A stretch of 5,273 nucleotides of DNA. Source: Treponema sp. UBA2869 (lineage in GTDB: Bacteria > Spirochaetota > Spirochaetia > Treponematales > Treponemataceae). The DNA is taken from contig DEEV01000025.1 of NCBI GenBank assembly GCA_002350445.1, positions 28,965 through 34,237 of the forward strand, read 5' to 3'. Of this stretch, positions 1-5,231 are shown piece after piece (position 1 is the first letter of the stretch; each line of letters starts with the position of its first letter). Made by a program: the position numbers and the translations under genes. The notes under the pieces were generated by a model. It searched no databases and was not told the DNA's origin. It saw only the letters and a list, made by a program, of their open reading frames with translations.

Positions 1-930
1 GTAAAGTTTGTTGATATTGCAGGTTTGATTAAGGGTGCAAGTAACGGTGAAGGTCTTGGAAACAAGTTCCTTGCAAACATCCGCGAGTGTTCTGTAATTG
101 CTCATGTTGTACGCTGTTTTGATAACCCTGATATTATGCACGTTCGCGACAATGCAAACGAGGCCGCTCCAATTGATCCTGAAAGCGATATTCTTACCAT
201 TAACTGGGAGCTCTGCCAGGCAGACTTGAACACAATCGAAGCACGTCAGGACAAGGTTACCCGCGCTATTCGTTCCCTTGGAAAAGAAGAAGAAAAGAAA
301 TACGCTCCATGGATTTCTGCTGTTGCAAAAATTAAGCCTCTCCTCCAGGACGGAAAGTGTGCACGAACAGCTGATTTGACGGACGACGAAAAGAACGCAC
401 TTTACGATATGTTCCTTCTTACAATGAAGCCAACTATTTATGTTGCTAACGTTGATGAAGAGTCAATTGAAGCACAGACAAACAAATACGTTGAAATCGT
501 AAAGAAATATGCTGCAGAAGAAAACTCTGAAGTTGTTGTAATCTGCGGAAAGTTTGAAGCTGATCTTGCTGAAATTACTGATCCTGCTGACCGCAAAGAC
601 TTTATGGACTCAGTTGGTCTTACAGAAAGTGGTCTCGCAGTTTTGGCCCGCAAAACATATCACCTTATGGGCTTGAGAACATTCTTTACAGGCGGTCCAG
701 ATGAGTGCCGTGCCTGGACAATTCACGCAGGTGACAAGGCTCCACGCGCTGCCGGTGTAATCCACACAGACTTTGAAAAAGGCTTTATTAAGGCCGAAGC
801 TTATACAATCGACGACCTCCGCCAGTACAAAGACGAAGCTGCAATTAAAGCAGCCGGAAAGTACCGACAAGAAGGTAAAGAATACGTTGTTCAGGACGGA
901 GACGTTCTGTTCTTTAAGTTCAACAACTAA
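1..930 (+). CDS. ychF: Redox-regulated/ribosome-binding ATPase YchF (Obg-like ATPase), 5'-truncated by the window edge
   Basis: The open frame runs from base 1 without a start, giving 309 residues and a stop at 928-930. Members are usually about 360-370 residues, so roughly 55-65 N-terminal residues with the P-loop are off-window. Visible residues 5-8 (DIAG) are the G3/Walker B motif. They are followed by the family hallmark GEGLGNKFLANIRE (16-29) and AHVVRCF. The G4 position reads NVDE (about 150-153) instead of the GTPase NKxD, which in this family explains the preference for ATP over GTP. The C-terminal ~80 residues, from RTFFTGG through HTDFEKGFIKAE to the end, form the TGS domain. YchF is cytoplasmic, associates with ribosomes and has been linked to translation and oxidative-stress responses. 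The TTG at 25 is not a credible start because conserved G3 sequence precedes it. A hairpin and a terminator follow, so transcription probably ends here. Identification is firm. Confidence 0.97.
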   Translation, partial: VKFVDIAGLIKGASNGEGLGNKFLANIRECSVIAHVVRCFDNPDIMHVRDNANEAAPIDPESDILTINWELCQADLNTIEARQDKVTRAIRSLGKEEEKKYAPWISAVAKIKPLLQDGKCARTADLTDDEKNALYDMFLLTMKPTIYVANVDEESIEAQTNKYVEIVKKYAAEENSEVVVICGKFEADLAEITDPADRKDFMDSVGLTESGLAVLARKTYHLMGLRTFFTGGPDECRAWTIHAGDKAPRAAGVIHTDFEKGFIKAEAYTIDDLRQYKDEAAIKAAGKYRQEGKEYVVQDGDVLFFKFNN

Positions 931-945
931 TTTGACCGACACTTC

Positions 946-979
946 GTGCCGACAAGCTCGCTTTGCTCGCTTGCGGCAC
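946..979. repeat. GC-rich intergenic palindrome downstream of ychF
   Basis: GTGCCG (946-951) pairs with CGGCAC (974-979). After a one-base bulge, CAAGC (953-957) pairs with GCTTG (969-973), and an inner GC/GC pair closes on TTT. The top of the hairpin carries a direct repeat, GCTCGCTT at 956-963 and 965-972, separated by one T. It lies 15 bases after the ychF stop and 12 bases before the intrinsic terminator. It is clearly richer in G+C than its surroundings and lacks a T-run, so it is not a terminator by itself. It may be a short dispersed palindromic element or a stabiliser of the ychF 3' end. Confidence 0.6.
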
Positions 980-991
980 AAATCATAGAGG

Positions 992-1024
992 AAAGCCATT
1001 CGTAATAACGAGTGGCTTTTTTTT
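992..1024 (+). terminator. Rho-independent terminator of ychF
   Basis: AAAGCCATTCGT (992-1003) pairs with ACGAGTGGCTTT (1008-1019) across an AATA loop. This gives 12 consecutive pairs with one G-T wobble, and the 3' arm runs into eight T residues (1017-1024). It sits 61 bases after the ychF stop and separates it from the ABC operon. Confidence 0.93.
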
Positions 1025-1037
1025 GTCCTGTCTTATC

Positions 1038-1078
1038 TGGTATTATAAAAATATATCAAAATTGACTATATATATAAT
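1038..1078 (+). promoter_or_regulatory. Candidate promoter region of the ABC importer operon
   Basis: Two -10 candidates are visible. TGGTATTAT at 1038-1046 fits an extended -10 (TGn-TATTAT); its -35 would fall in the T-run of the preceding terminator. TATAAT at 1073-1078 is a consensus -10, but no good -35 lies 16-18 bases upstream. TTGACT at 1062-1067 looks like a -35 but is only 5 bases from that -10 and cannot pair with it. An inverted repeat TATCAAA/TTTGATA (1054-1060/1087-1093) brackets the second -10 and could be an operator. Some promoter must lie in this gap because a strong terminator precedes it. Which box is used is uncertain. Confidence 0.45.
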
Positions 1079-1089
1079 ATCAGAAGTTT

Positions 1090-1153
1090 GATACAGTACT
1101 GAGCAGTGAGGCAAAAATATGAAAAAAAATCTTATTGTTTTTAGTACTGTATT
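1090..1153 (+). promoter_or_regulatory. Inverted repeat enclosing the ribosome binding site and start codon of the binding-protein gene
   Basis: ATACAGTACT (1091-1100) is the exact reverse complement of AGTACTGTAT (1143-1152). In RNA the stem could extend by G-U and A-U pairs to 1090-1103/1140-1153. The 36-base loop (1104-1139) contains the Shine-Dalgarno GTGAGG (1106-1111) and the ATG at 1119. Each arm also contains the self-palindrome AGTACT, and 1094-1101 is a perfect CAGTACTG. The element could therefore be an RNA stem-loop that presents or controls the start site, or a pair of DNA operator half-sites about 48 bp apart. The pairing is seen in the sequence; the function is inferred. Confidence 0.5.
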
Positions 1154-2123
1154 TATTTTGTCCTTTTTCTTTTCAGGCTGTTCAAAAAATGGGGCCGCAA
1201 AAGAATTAAAGGTTTATTCTATAATTCACGAAGAAGAAACTCAGGCACTTACAGATCTTTTTACTAAAAAGACTGGCATTCCTGTGAAATTCCTTCGTGC
1301 GTCAACCGGGGAACTTGTAAACCGTGTTATAAACGAAAAAGAACATCCTAATGCAGATATTCTTTTGGGCGGTGCATCTTCTTATCATATTCAGGCTTCA
1401 AGTGCTGGGGCTCTGGAAGCTTATGTTTCTCCGCTTGCAAAAAATGTGCCGTCGTACGCTAAATCAAAAGACGGAACCTGGACTGGTTTTTGTGTTCTGA
1501 CTGTGGGAATTGGAATTAACGAAAAACGCTATAACGAAAAGTTCCCGGATATTCCGCTTCCAAAAACCTGGGAAGACCTTTTGAACCCTGCATATAAAGG
1601 CGAAATTGTTCTTACAAATCCTGTTGCATCTTCTACAGCTTATCTTTTTGTTCAGAATCAGTTGCAGCGGCTTGGTCAGATAAAAGGCTGGGATTATCTT
1701 CTTACTTTGGCTCCTCTTGTAGGTCAGTTCCCGGACAGCGGTAGTGCTCCTGCAAAATTGATTGGAACCGGCGAATACGCTTTGGGCGTTTCTTACATTC
1801 ATGCAGTTATTAAATATAAATCAGAAGGCTTTGATGTTACATGTGTTGCACCTCCACAGACAGTTGGAGACGTTGACTGTATTTCAATCATGAAAAATAC
1901 AGACAATCTGGAAGCGGCAAAAAAATTTGTTGATTTTATGCTTTCTAAAGAAGCCCAGGAGCTTATGAGTTCAATTGACTTTACAATTCCTGTGAATCCG
2001 GATGCAAAAGGCGTAGAAGGTTCTGTGCCGGTAGAAAGCCTTGATTTGATTGATTACAACGTAGAAATGGCTTCGGCTCAAAAAGATGAAGTTCTGGCTA
2101 AATGGTCTTCTCTCGTAAAATAA
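1119..2123 (+). CDS. ABC transporter substrate-binding lipoprotein, ferric iron/AfuA-FbpA-like family
   Basis: A 334-residue extracytoplasmic solute-binding protein. Residues 1-20 form a lipoprotein signal: basic MKKN, a hydrophobic stretch, and lipobox FSGC with the modified cysteine at 21. It would be anchored to a membrane and face the periplasm. Strand KVYSIIHEEE (31-40), RASTGEL (60-66), NADILLGG (78-85), WTGF (121-124) and the C-terminal block AAKKFVDFMLSKEAQELM match the AfuA/FbpA-type fold. At the place where ferric-binding proteins carry adjacent tyrosine ligands, this protein reads GVSYIHA (223-229), with a single Tyr225 and a His227. Canonical FbpA-style iron coordination is therefore not obvious, and AfuA of Actinobacillus is known to bind hexose phosphates. 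The ligand is open. GTGAGG 7 bases upstream supports the ATG at 1119. It is first in the operon, overlaps the permease gene by 22 bases, and is followed by a stem-loop that may raise its yield. Confidence 0.92.
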   Translation: MKKNLIVFSTVFILSFFFSGCSKNGAAKELKVYSIIHEEETQALTDLFTKKTGIPVKFLRASTGELVNRVINEKEHPNADILLGGASSYHIQASSAGALEAYVSPLAKNVPSYAKSKDGTWTGFCVLTVGIGINEKRYNEKFPDIPLPKTWEDLLNPAYKGEIVLTNPVASSTAYLFVQNQLQRLGQIKGWDYLLTLAPLVGQFPDSGSAPAKLIGTGEYALGVSYIHAVIKYKSEGFDVTCVAPPQTVGDVDCISIMKNTDNLEAAKKFVDFMLSKEAQELMSSIDFTIPVNPDAKGVEGSVPVESLDLIDYNVEMASAQKDEVLAKWSSLVK

Positions 2124-3718
2124 AAACCAATGTGGTTCTTGCGTGGGCGGGAACCACATTTTTGCTGACATTTTTTATTTTACTTCCTCTCTTATTTGTT
2201 TTTTTTACTCCTCAAAAAGATGATTTTATAAAAGTATTTTCATCGCAGGTTTTTAAGCAGACAGTATTAAATACCGTTGTAGAAGTAATCTGTTCAACTT
2301 TTCTATCTGTTTTGATTGGATTTTTATACGCGTATGCAGTTGTAAAGGGCTGTATTCCGTTTAAGCGTTTTTTTTCTCTTATTCCTTTTATTCACCTTGT
2401 AACGCCTCCTTTTGTTGGTGGTTTGTCGTTCATTCTGCTTTTGGGGCGTCAGGGATTTATTACGAAAACACTGTTAGGGCTTAATGTTTCGCTTTATGGG
2501 TTACCGGCACTTTTGATTGCTCAAAGTTTGTGTTTTTTCCCGATTGCGTATTTAATCTGTGCTCAGACATTACAGAATATTGATTCCTCGCTGGAAAACG
2601 CTTCAAAATCTTTGGGAAGCGGACGTTTACGTACATTTTTTAAAGTAACTTTGCCACTTAGTTTTTCGGGCATTATTTCGGCCGCGCTTTTTATTGCCGC
2701 CTCTGTAATGAGTGATTTTGGAAACCCGATGATTGTTGCGGGCCGTTACAAGGTTCTGGCTGTTGAAATTTATACTCAGCTTACAGGCTGGATGAACAGC
2801 GGAACTAGTGCTGTCTTAGGAATGATTCTTGTTATTCCTTCAGTCCTGCTTTTTTACTTTCAGAATAAATTTATGAGCAGGAATTTGTCTAAAGTTGCGG
2901 TTGTGAGTGGAAATGCTTTTAATTCAAAAAGAGCAGATAAACCTTCGATTGTGTCGCGGGCTTTTTTTACCCTTTTTTGTGCGTTTATTGCGCTTTGCGT
3001 AATTGCTCAGTTTGCGGCTATCATCGCAGGAACATTCCAGAAGCTTTGGGGCATAAATCTTAGTTTTACATTAAATCATATAAAGTCAGTTTTGGGCTGC
3101 CTGCGAGAACTTTCCAACAGCGTTCGCTTTGCCTTTGAAGCCGCACTTTTAAGTACATTTTTTGCAACATTTGCCGCATATTTTGTTTACCGCTCAAAAT
3201 TTCCATTTAAAAAATATATCGACAGCATAATTCAACTGCCGGCCGCAATTCCCGGAACCTTGTTTGGACTTGCCTGGTCAGTGTTTTTTGCCCGCCTTAA
3301 TTATAAAAATTCCAGTGCGTTAATTGTAATGGCAATTACAGCAGGTTTTATTCCTTTTTCTTACAAAACAATAAGCGCATCATTTTTGCAGCTAAAAAAA
3401 ACATTAGATAACAGTGCTGCATCTTTGGGTGCAGGCCCTCTTAAACTTTTGTTTACAATTCTGGTTCCTCTTTCAAAAGAAGGGCTTTTTAATTCGTTTA
3501 TTTATGCTTTTGTAAGGGGGGTAGGAACAATGAGCGCCGTAATCTTTTTAATTTCTTTTGATACGCCGCTTTCATCAGTAAAAATATTAAATCTTGCAGA
3601 ACAGGGATTCTGGGGCGATGCCGCGGCACTTTCGCTCGTTCTGACTTTGATTACATTTATAGTATTAGGGGCTGGAGAATTAGTTATCAGATTTTGGGGA
3701 AGAAAAAATGGCAGATAA
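2102..3718 (+). CDS. ABC transporter permease, fused two-domain ferric iron-type (FbpB/AfuB-like)
   Basis: A 538-residue inner-membrane protein with two homologous binding-protein-dependent permease domains in one chain, as is usual for FbpB-type permeases. Each half carries the EAA-type cytoplasmic loop that docks on the ATPase: ENASKSLGSG with KVTLPLS (165-187), and DNSAASLGAG with TILVPLS (436-458). Hydrophobic segments occur around 11-35, 55-80, 91-114, 133-157, 188-210, 236-253, 285-310, 341-362, 375-396, 404-420, 463-485 and 508-527. A basic linker (255-285) joins the halves. The chosen ATG overlaps the lipoprotein gene by 22 bases and gives a basic N-terminus before helix 1. It has only a weak GAAG-type ribosome site, which suggests translational coupling. 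An in-frame GTG at 2132 is possible but lies inside a strong stem. The stop overlaps the ATPase gene by 11 bases. Function as the membrane pore is firm; the substrate is unknown. Confidence 0.94.
   Translation: MVFSRKIKTNVVLAWAGTTFLLTFFILLPLLFVFFTPQKDDFIKVFSSQVFKQTVLNTVVEVICSTFLSVLIGFLYAYAVVKGCIPFKRFFSLIPFIHLVTPPFVGGLSFILLLGRQGFITKTLLGLNVSLYGLPALLIAQSLCFFPIAYLICAQTLQNIDSSLENASKSLGSGRLRTFFKVTLPLSFSGIISAALFIAASVMSDFGNPMIVAGRYKVLAVEIYTQLTGWMNSGTSAVLGMILVIPSVLLFYFQNKFMSRNLSKVAVVSGNAFNSKRADKPSIVSRAFFTLFCAFIALCVIAQFAAIIAGTFQKLWGINLSFTLNHIKSVLGCLRELSNSVRFAFEAALLSTFFATFAAYFVYRSKFPFKKYIDSIIQLPAAIPGTLFGLAWSVFFARLNYKNSSALIVMAITAGFIPFSYKTISASFLQLKKTLDNSAASLGAGPLKLLFTILVPLSKEGLFNSFIYAFVRGVGTMSAVIFLISFDTPLSSVKILNLAEQGFWGDAAALSLVLTLITFIVLGAGELVIRFWGRKNGR
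2129..2163 (+). terminator. Terminator-like or mRNA-stabilising stem-loop between the lipoprotein and permease genes, inside the permease frame
   Basis: AATGTGGTTC (2129-2138) is the exact reverse complement of GAACCACATT (2151-2160). Two further G-T pairs are possible (TT 2139-2140 with GG 2149-2150), leaving an 8-base loop. The stem begins 5 bases after the lipoprotein stop codon and runs into T residues (2159-2163), with six more T at 2171-2176. The T-run is interrupted by GCTGACA, so full termination is unlikely. Partial termination or protection of the upstream message from 3' exonucleases is more plausible. It lies within permease codons 10-20. Confidence 0.6.
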
Positions 3719-4694
3719 AAAAACAGCATTAAGCATTAAAAATCTAAACTTTTCGTATACAAAAAACAGCAGAACAATAGAAGATTTTTCTTTAGAAATT
3801 GAAGAAGGAAGTTTTACTACTTTGCTGGGGCCTTCAGGCTGCGGAAAATCAACTTTGTTAAAGCTTATTTCGGGATTTTTAGAGCCTGACAGCGGAACTT
3901 TAGAACTTTTTGGTGAAAATCAAAAAGGCATAGAAGTTGAAAACCGAAAAATCGGGATTGTTTTTCAGGATTACGCACTTTTTCCGCACATGACTGTAAA
4001 ACAGAACATCGCTTATGGCTTAAAAATCAAAAAAGAAAAAAACAGCAGCGAAAAAATTCTCGAAGCGGCAAAAAATCTTGATATAGAAAATCTACTGGAA
4101 CGGTTCCCAAGCGAACTTTCCGGAGGGCAGCAGCAACGCGTGGCACTGGCACGTTCACTTGTATTAAATCCAAAAATCCTTTTGATGGACGAACCGCTTT
4201 CGAGTCTTGATGCAAAATTAAGGGAAAAAGTACGTACCGAACTTAAAGCCATTCAGAATAAGCTTAAAATTACAACAATTTATGTTACCCACGACCAGGT
4301 AGAAGCCCTGAGTCTTTCAGATAAAATTGCCGTAATGAATAACGGCCGCATTTTGCAGTACGACACGCCTCGCAATCTTTTCTTTAAGCCACAGGACCGC
4401 TTTTGTGCCGATTTTGTTGGCGGCGCAAATTTTATAGAACAGAACGGCGAAACCTACGTAGTGCGCCCGCAGTGGTTTACCCTGAACAAAAACGAAAAAT
4501 CAGGCGACGTAACCGGAACTGTTTTATCAACCGCCTTCCTCGGCGACATGACTCGTTTTACCATCCAGACCGAACAGATAAAAAACGTCCCAAACCAGAC
4601 CATAATCACAGCCGACCTTCTTACCTTGGATACAAATTCCCTTGAAGAAGGCAGCAAAGTTTCTGTAAATATAAACCACTCGTGGAAGTTGTAA
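3708..4694 (+). CDS. ABC transporter ATP-binding protein with TOBE domain (FbpC/AfuC/PotA-like)
   Basis: A 328-residue cytoplasmic ATPase that would power the importer. All nucleotide-binding motifs are intact: Walker A GPSGCGKST (41-49), Q-loop Gln87 in VFQDYALFPHMTV, signature LSGGQQQR (137-144), Walker B ILLMDE (157-162) with catalytic Glu162, D-loop SSLD (165-168) and H-loop His195 in VTHDQVEA. Residues from about 240 form a C-terminal TOBE-type regulatory domain (VVRPQ at 251-255, FLGDMTRF at 277-284), typical of iron, spermidine and sugar importers. Length is near the family norm, though at the short end. The ATG at 3708 is preceded by GGGGAAG (3696-3702) and overlaps the permease stop, so the genes are probably co-transcribed and coupled. 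The last ~80 codons use more C-ending codons than the rest. The stop is 6 bases from the end of the convergent gene, with no obvious terminator between them. Confidence 0.96.
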   Translation: MADKKTALSIKNLNFSYTKNSRTIEDFSLEIEEGSFTTLLGPSGCGKSTLLKLISGFLEPDSGTLELFGENQKGIEVENRKIGIVFQDYALFPHMTVKQNIAYGLKIKKEKNSSEKILEAAKNLDIENLLERFPSELSGGQQQRVALARSLVLNPKILLMDEPLSSLDAKLREKVRTELKAIQNKLKITTIYVTHDQVEALSLSDKIAVMNNGRILQYDTPRNLFFKPQDRFCADFVGGANFIEQNGETYVVRPQWFTLNKNEKSGDVTGTVLSTAFLGDMTRFTIQTEQIKNVPNQTIITADLLTLDTNSLEEGSKVSVNINHSWKL

Positions 4695-4700
4695 ACAGTT

Positions 4701-4952
4701 CTAAAATTTCTTTCCAAATAAAAGGCGGGCGAGGGCTATTACAAGGCAGGCGCCGACAACGTCTACAATTAACAAGGTGATTGTGCCGCCGACAAGGCCG
4801 ATTAAGCCAGCAATGAACTGGCCAAGTGCTGAGCCGACTATTCCAAGCAGACAGTTCATCCAGAAGCCGTGATGGCTTTTCATAAACAGTCCTGCGAGCC
4901 AGCCGATAAGTGCACCAACTAAAATAAAAATTACAATTTCCTGAAGTGTCAT
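4701..4952 (-). CDS. GlsB/YeaQ/YmgE family (transglycosylase-associated) small membrane protein
   Basis: An 83-residue, glycine-rich, very hydrophobic protein with three predicted membrane helices at about 5-23, 33-51 and 55-78. The first helix carries the family pattern GALIGWLAGLFMK (13-25). The second region, GIVGSALGQFIAGLIG (37-52), matches the conserved glycine-zipper-like part. The C-terminus is basic (LARLLFGKKF). The family is widespread and often induced by envelope or acid stress. The old name transglycosylase-associated is historical, and no enzyme activity is established. The start at 4952 is supported by AAGAGGA at 4959-4965 on the minus strand, 6 bases before the ATG. It is probably monocistronic, with its own promoter to the right and a terminator of the upstream minus-strand gene beyond that. 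It converges tail-to-tail with the ATPase gene. Confidence 0.9.
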   Translation of the reverse strand: MTLQEIVIFILVGALIGWLAGLFMKSHHGFWMNCLLGIVGSALGQFIAGLIGLVGGTITLLIVDVVGACLVIALARLLFGKKF

Positions 4953-4969
4953 AAATATTCCTCTTGGTT

Positions 4970-4996
4970 TTCTGCATAAAGATTTTGTTTGCAGAA
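4970..4996 (-). promoter_or_regulatory. 5' UTR hairpin upstream of the YeaQ-like gene
   Basis: TTCTGCA (4970-4976) and TGCAGAA (4990-4996) are perfect inverted repeats separated by 13 bases. On the minus-strand transcript the hairpin would lie 4 bases upstream of the AAGAGGA ribosome site and almost at the predicted 5' end of the message (about 4998). It may stabilise the transcript or tune translation. Confidence 0.35.
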
Positions 4997-5004
4997 TGCC
5001 GTAT

Positions 5005-5034
5005 ATAATAGAAATTCTATCAGATTTTGTTGAA
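5005..5034 (-). promoter_or_regulatory. Candidate promoter of the YeaQ-like gene with an operator-like palindrome
   Basis: Read on the minus strand, TATTAT (5005-5010) is a good -10. TTCAAC (5029-5034), 18 bases away, is a poor -35 with about 3 of 6 consensus matches. The spacer contains a palindrome, ATAGAA-A-TTCTAT (5008-5020, centre 5014), which overlaps the -10 and could bind a regulator. Predicted transcription start is near 4998. On the plus strand the same area reads TATAAT at 5004-5009, but no gene lies downstream in that direction. Confidence 0.4.
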
Positions 5035-5056
5035 TTCTCAAGGAAAAATTGAAGTT

Positions 5057-5090
5057 AAAAAAAAACGTGGAATTGATTTAGTTCCACGTT
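5057..5090 (-). terminator. Rho-independent terminator of the right-hand minus-strand gene
   Basis: AACGTGGAA (5064-5072) pairs with TTCCACGTT (5082-5090) around a 9-base loop. On the minus strand the stem runs directly into nine U residues (complement of 5057-5065). It lies about 140 bases beyond the stop at 5232-5234 and upstream of the YeaQ-like promoter, insulating the two genes. Confidence 0.88.
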
Positions 5091-5099
5091 CTTTATCGG

Positions 5100-5231
5100 G
5101 TTTGCACGCAGCAATCTGCTACCAAACTCGCATATTAATACATGCCTCCCATATTTGTTGCGGCTCTGCTATTGACCTTAAATTCGTCAGTCTGCGTTGC
5201 CGCAACTCTAGTTTGCCTTTGGCAAACTAGC
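5100..5231 (-). other. Structured non-coding stretch (3' UTR or short repeat element) downstream of the possible groEL
   Basis: No credible gene lies here, but several inverted repeats do. CTAGTTTGCC/GGCAAACTAG (5208-5217/5221-5230) is a perfect 10-bp stem with a TTT loop. GTTGCGG/CCGCAAC (5157-5163/5200-5206) spans 50 bases. The compact GTTGC-C-GCAAC is at 5196-5206. GTTTG/CAAAC (5100-5104/5123-5127) has AGCA/TGCT inside it. On the minus strand the stretch reads from the stop codon through these hairpins to the terminator. One minus frame ends AATNMGGMY-stop (5135-5161). It could be an unusually long structured 3' UTR, a trans-acting RNA released from it, or an inserted short palindromic repeat. 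Confidence 0.45.
5208..5230. repeat. Perfect palindrome immediately after the right-hand minus-strand stop codon
   Basis: CTAGTTTGCC (5208-5217), a TTT spacer and GGCAAACTAG (5221-5230) form a 10-bp perfect stem one base beyond the stop codon at 5232-5234. No U-run follows on the minus strand, so it is not a standard terminator. It resembles the palindrome after ychF in having a three-base A/T loop and a nearby TTGCGGCA in the direction of transcription. Confidence 0.7.

Noticed and set aside
25..930. TTG at 25 as the real start of ychF
   Set aside because: Conserved YchF sequence including the G3 motif (DIAG) lies before it and the frame is open to base 1, so the gene is cut by the window edge.
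946..979. GC-rich palindrome as the ychF terminator
   Set aside because: No T-run follows it. The stem at 992-1019 with eight T residues is the proper terminator.
610..999. 129-residue minus-strand open frame
   Set aside because: It lies mostly antisense to conserved ychF codons, crosses the hairpin and terminator, and shows no recognisable domain.
1062..1078. TTGACT plus TATAAT as a standard -35/-10 pair
   Set aside because: Only 5 bases separate the boxes, against the 16-18 needed.
2132..3718. GTG at 2132 as the permease start
   Set aside because: It has no ribosome site, lies inside a strong stem, and would remove the basic residues before helix 1. The ATG at 2102 with translational coupling is preferred.
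4621..4977. 118-residue minus-strand open frame overlapping the YeaQ-like gene
   Set aside because: It uses a different frame from the clear three-helix family member, which has a good ribosome site. The protein is Arg/Cys/Trp-rich, without any familiar pattern.
5027..5230. 67-residue plus-strand open frame
   Set aside because: It runs through the terminator hairpin and palindromes on the opposite strand, with no ribosome site and no recognisable sequence.
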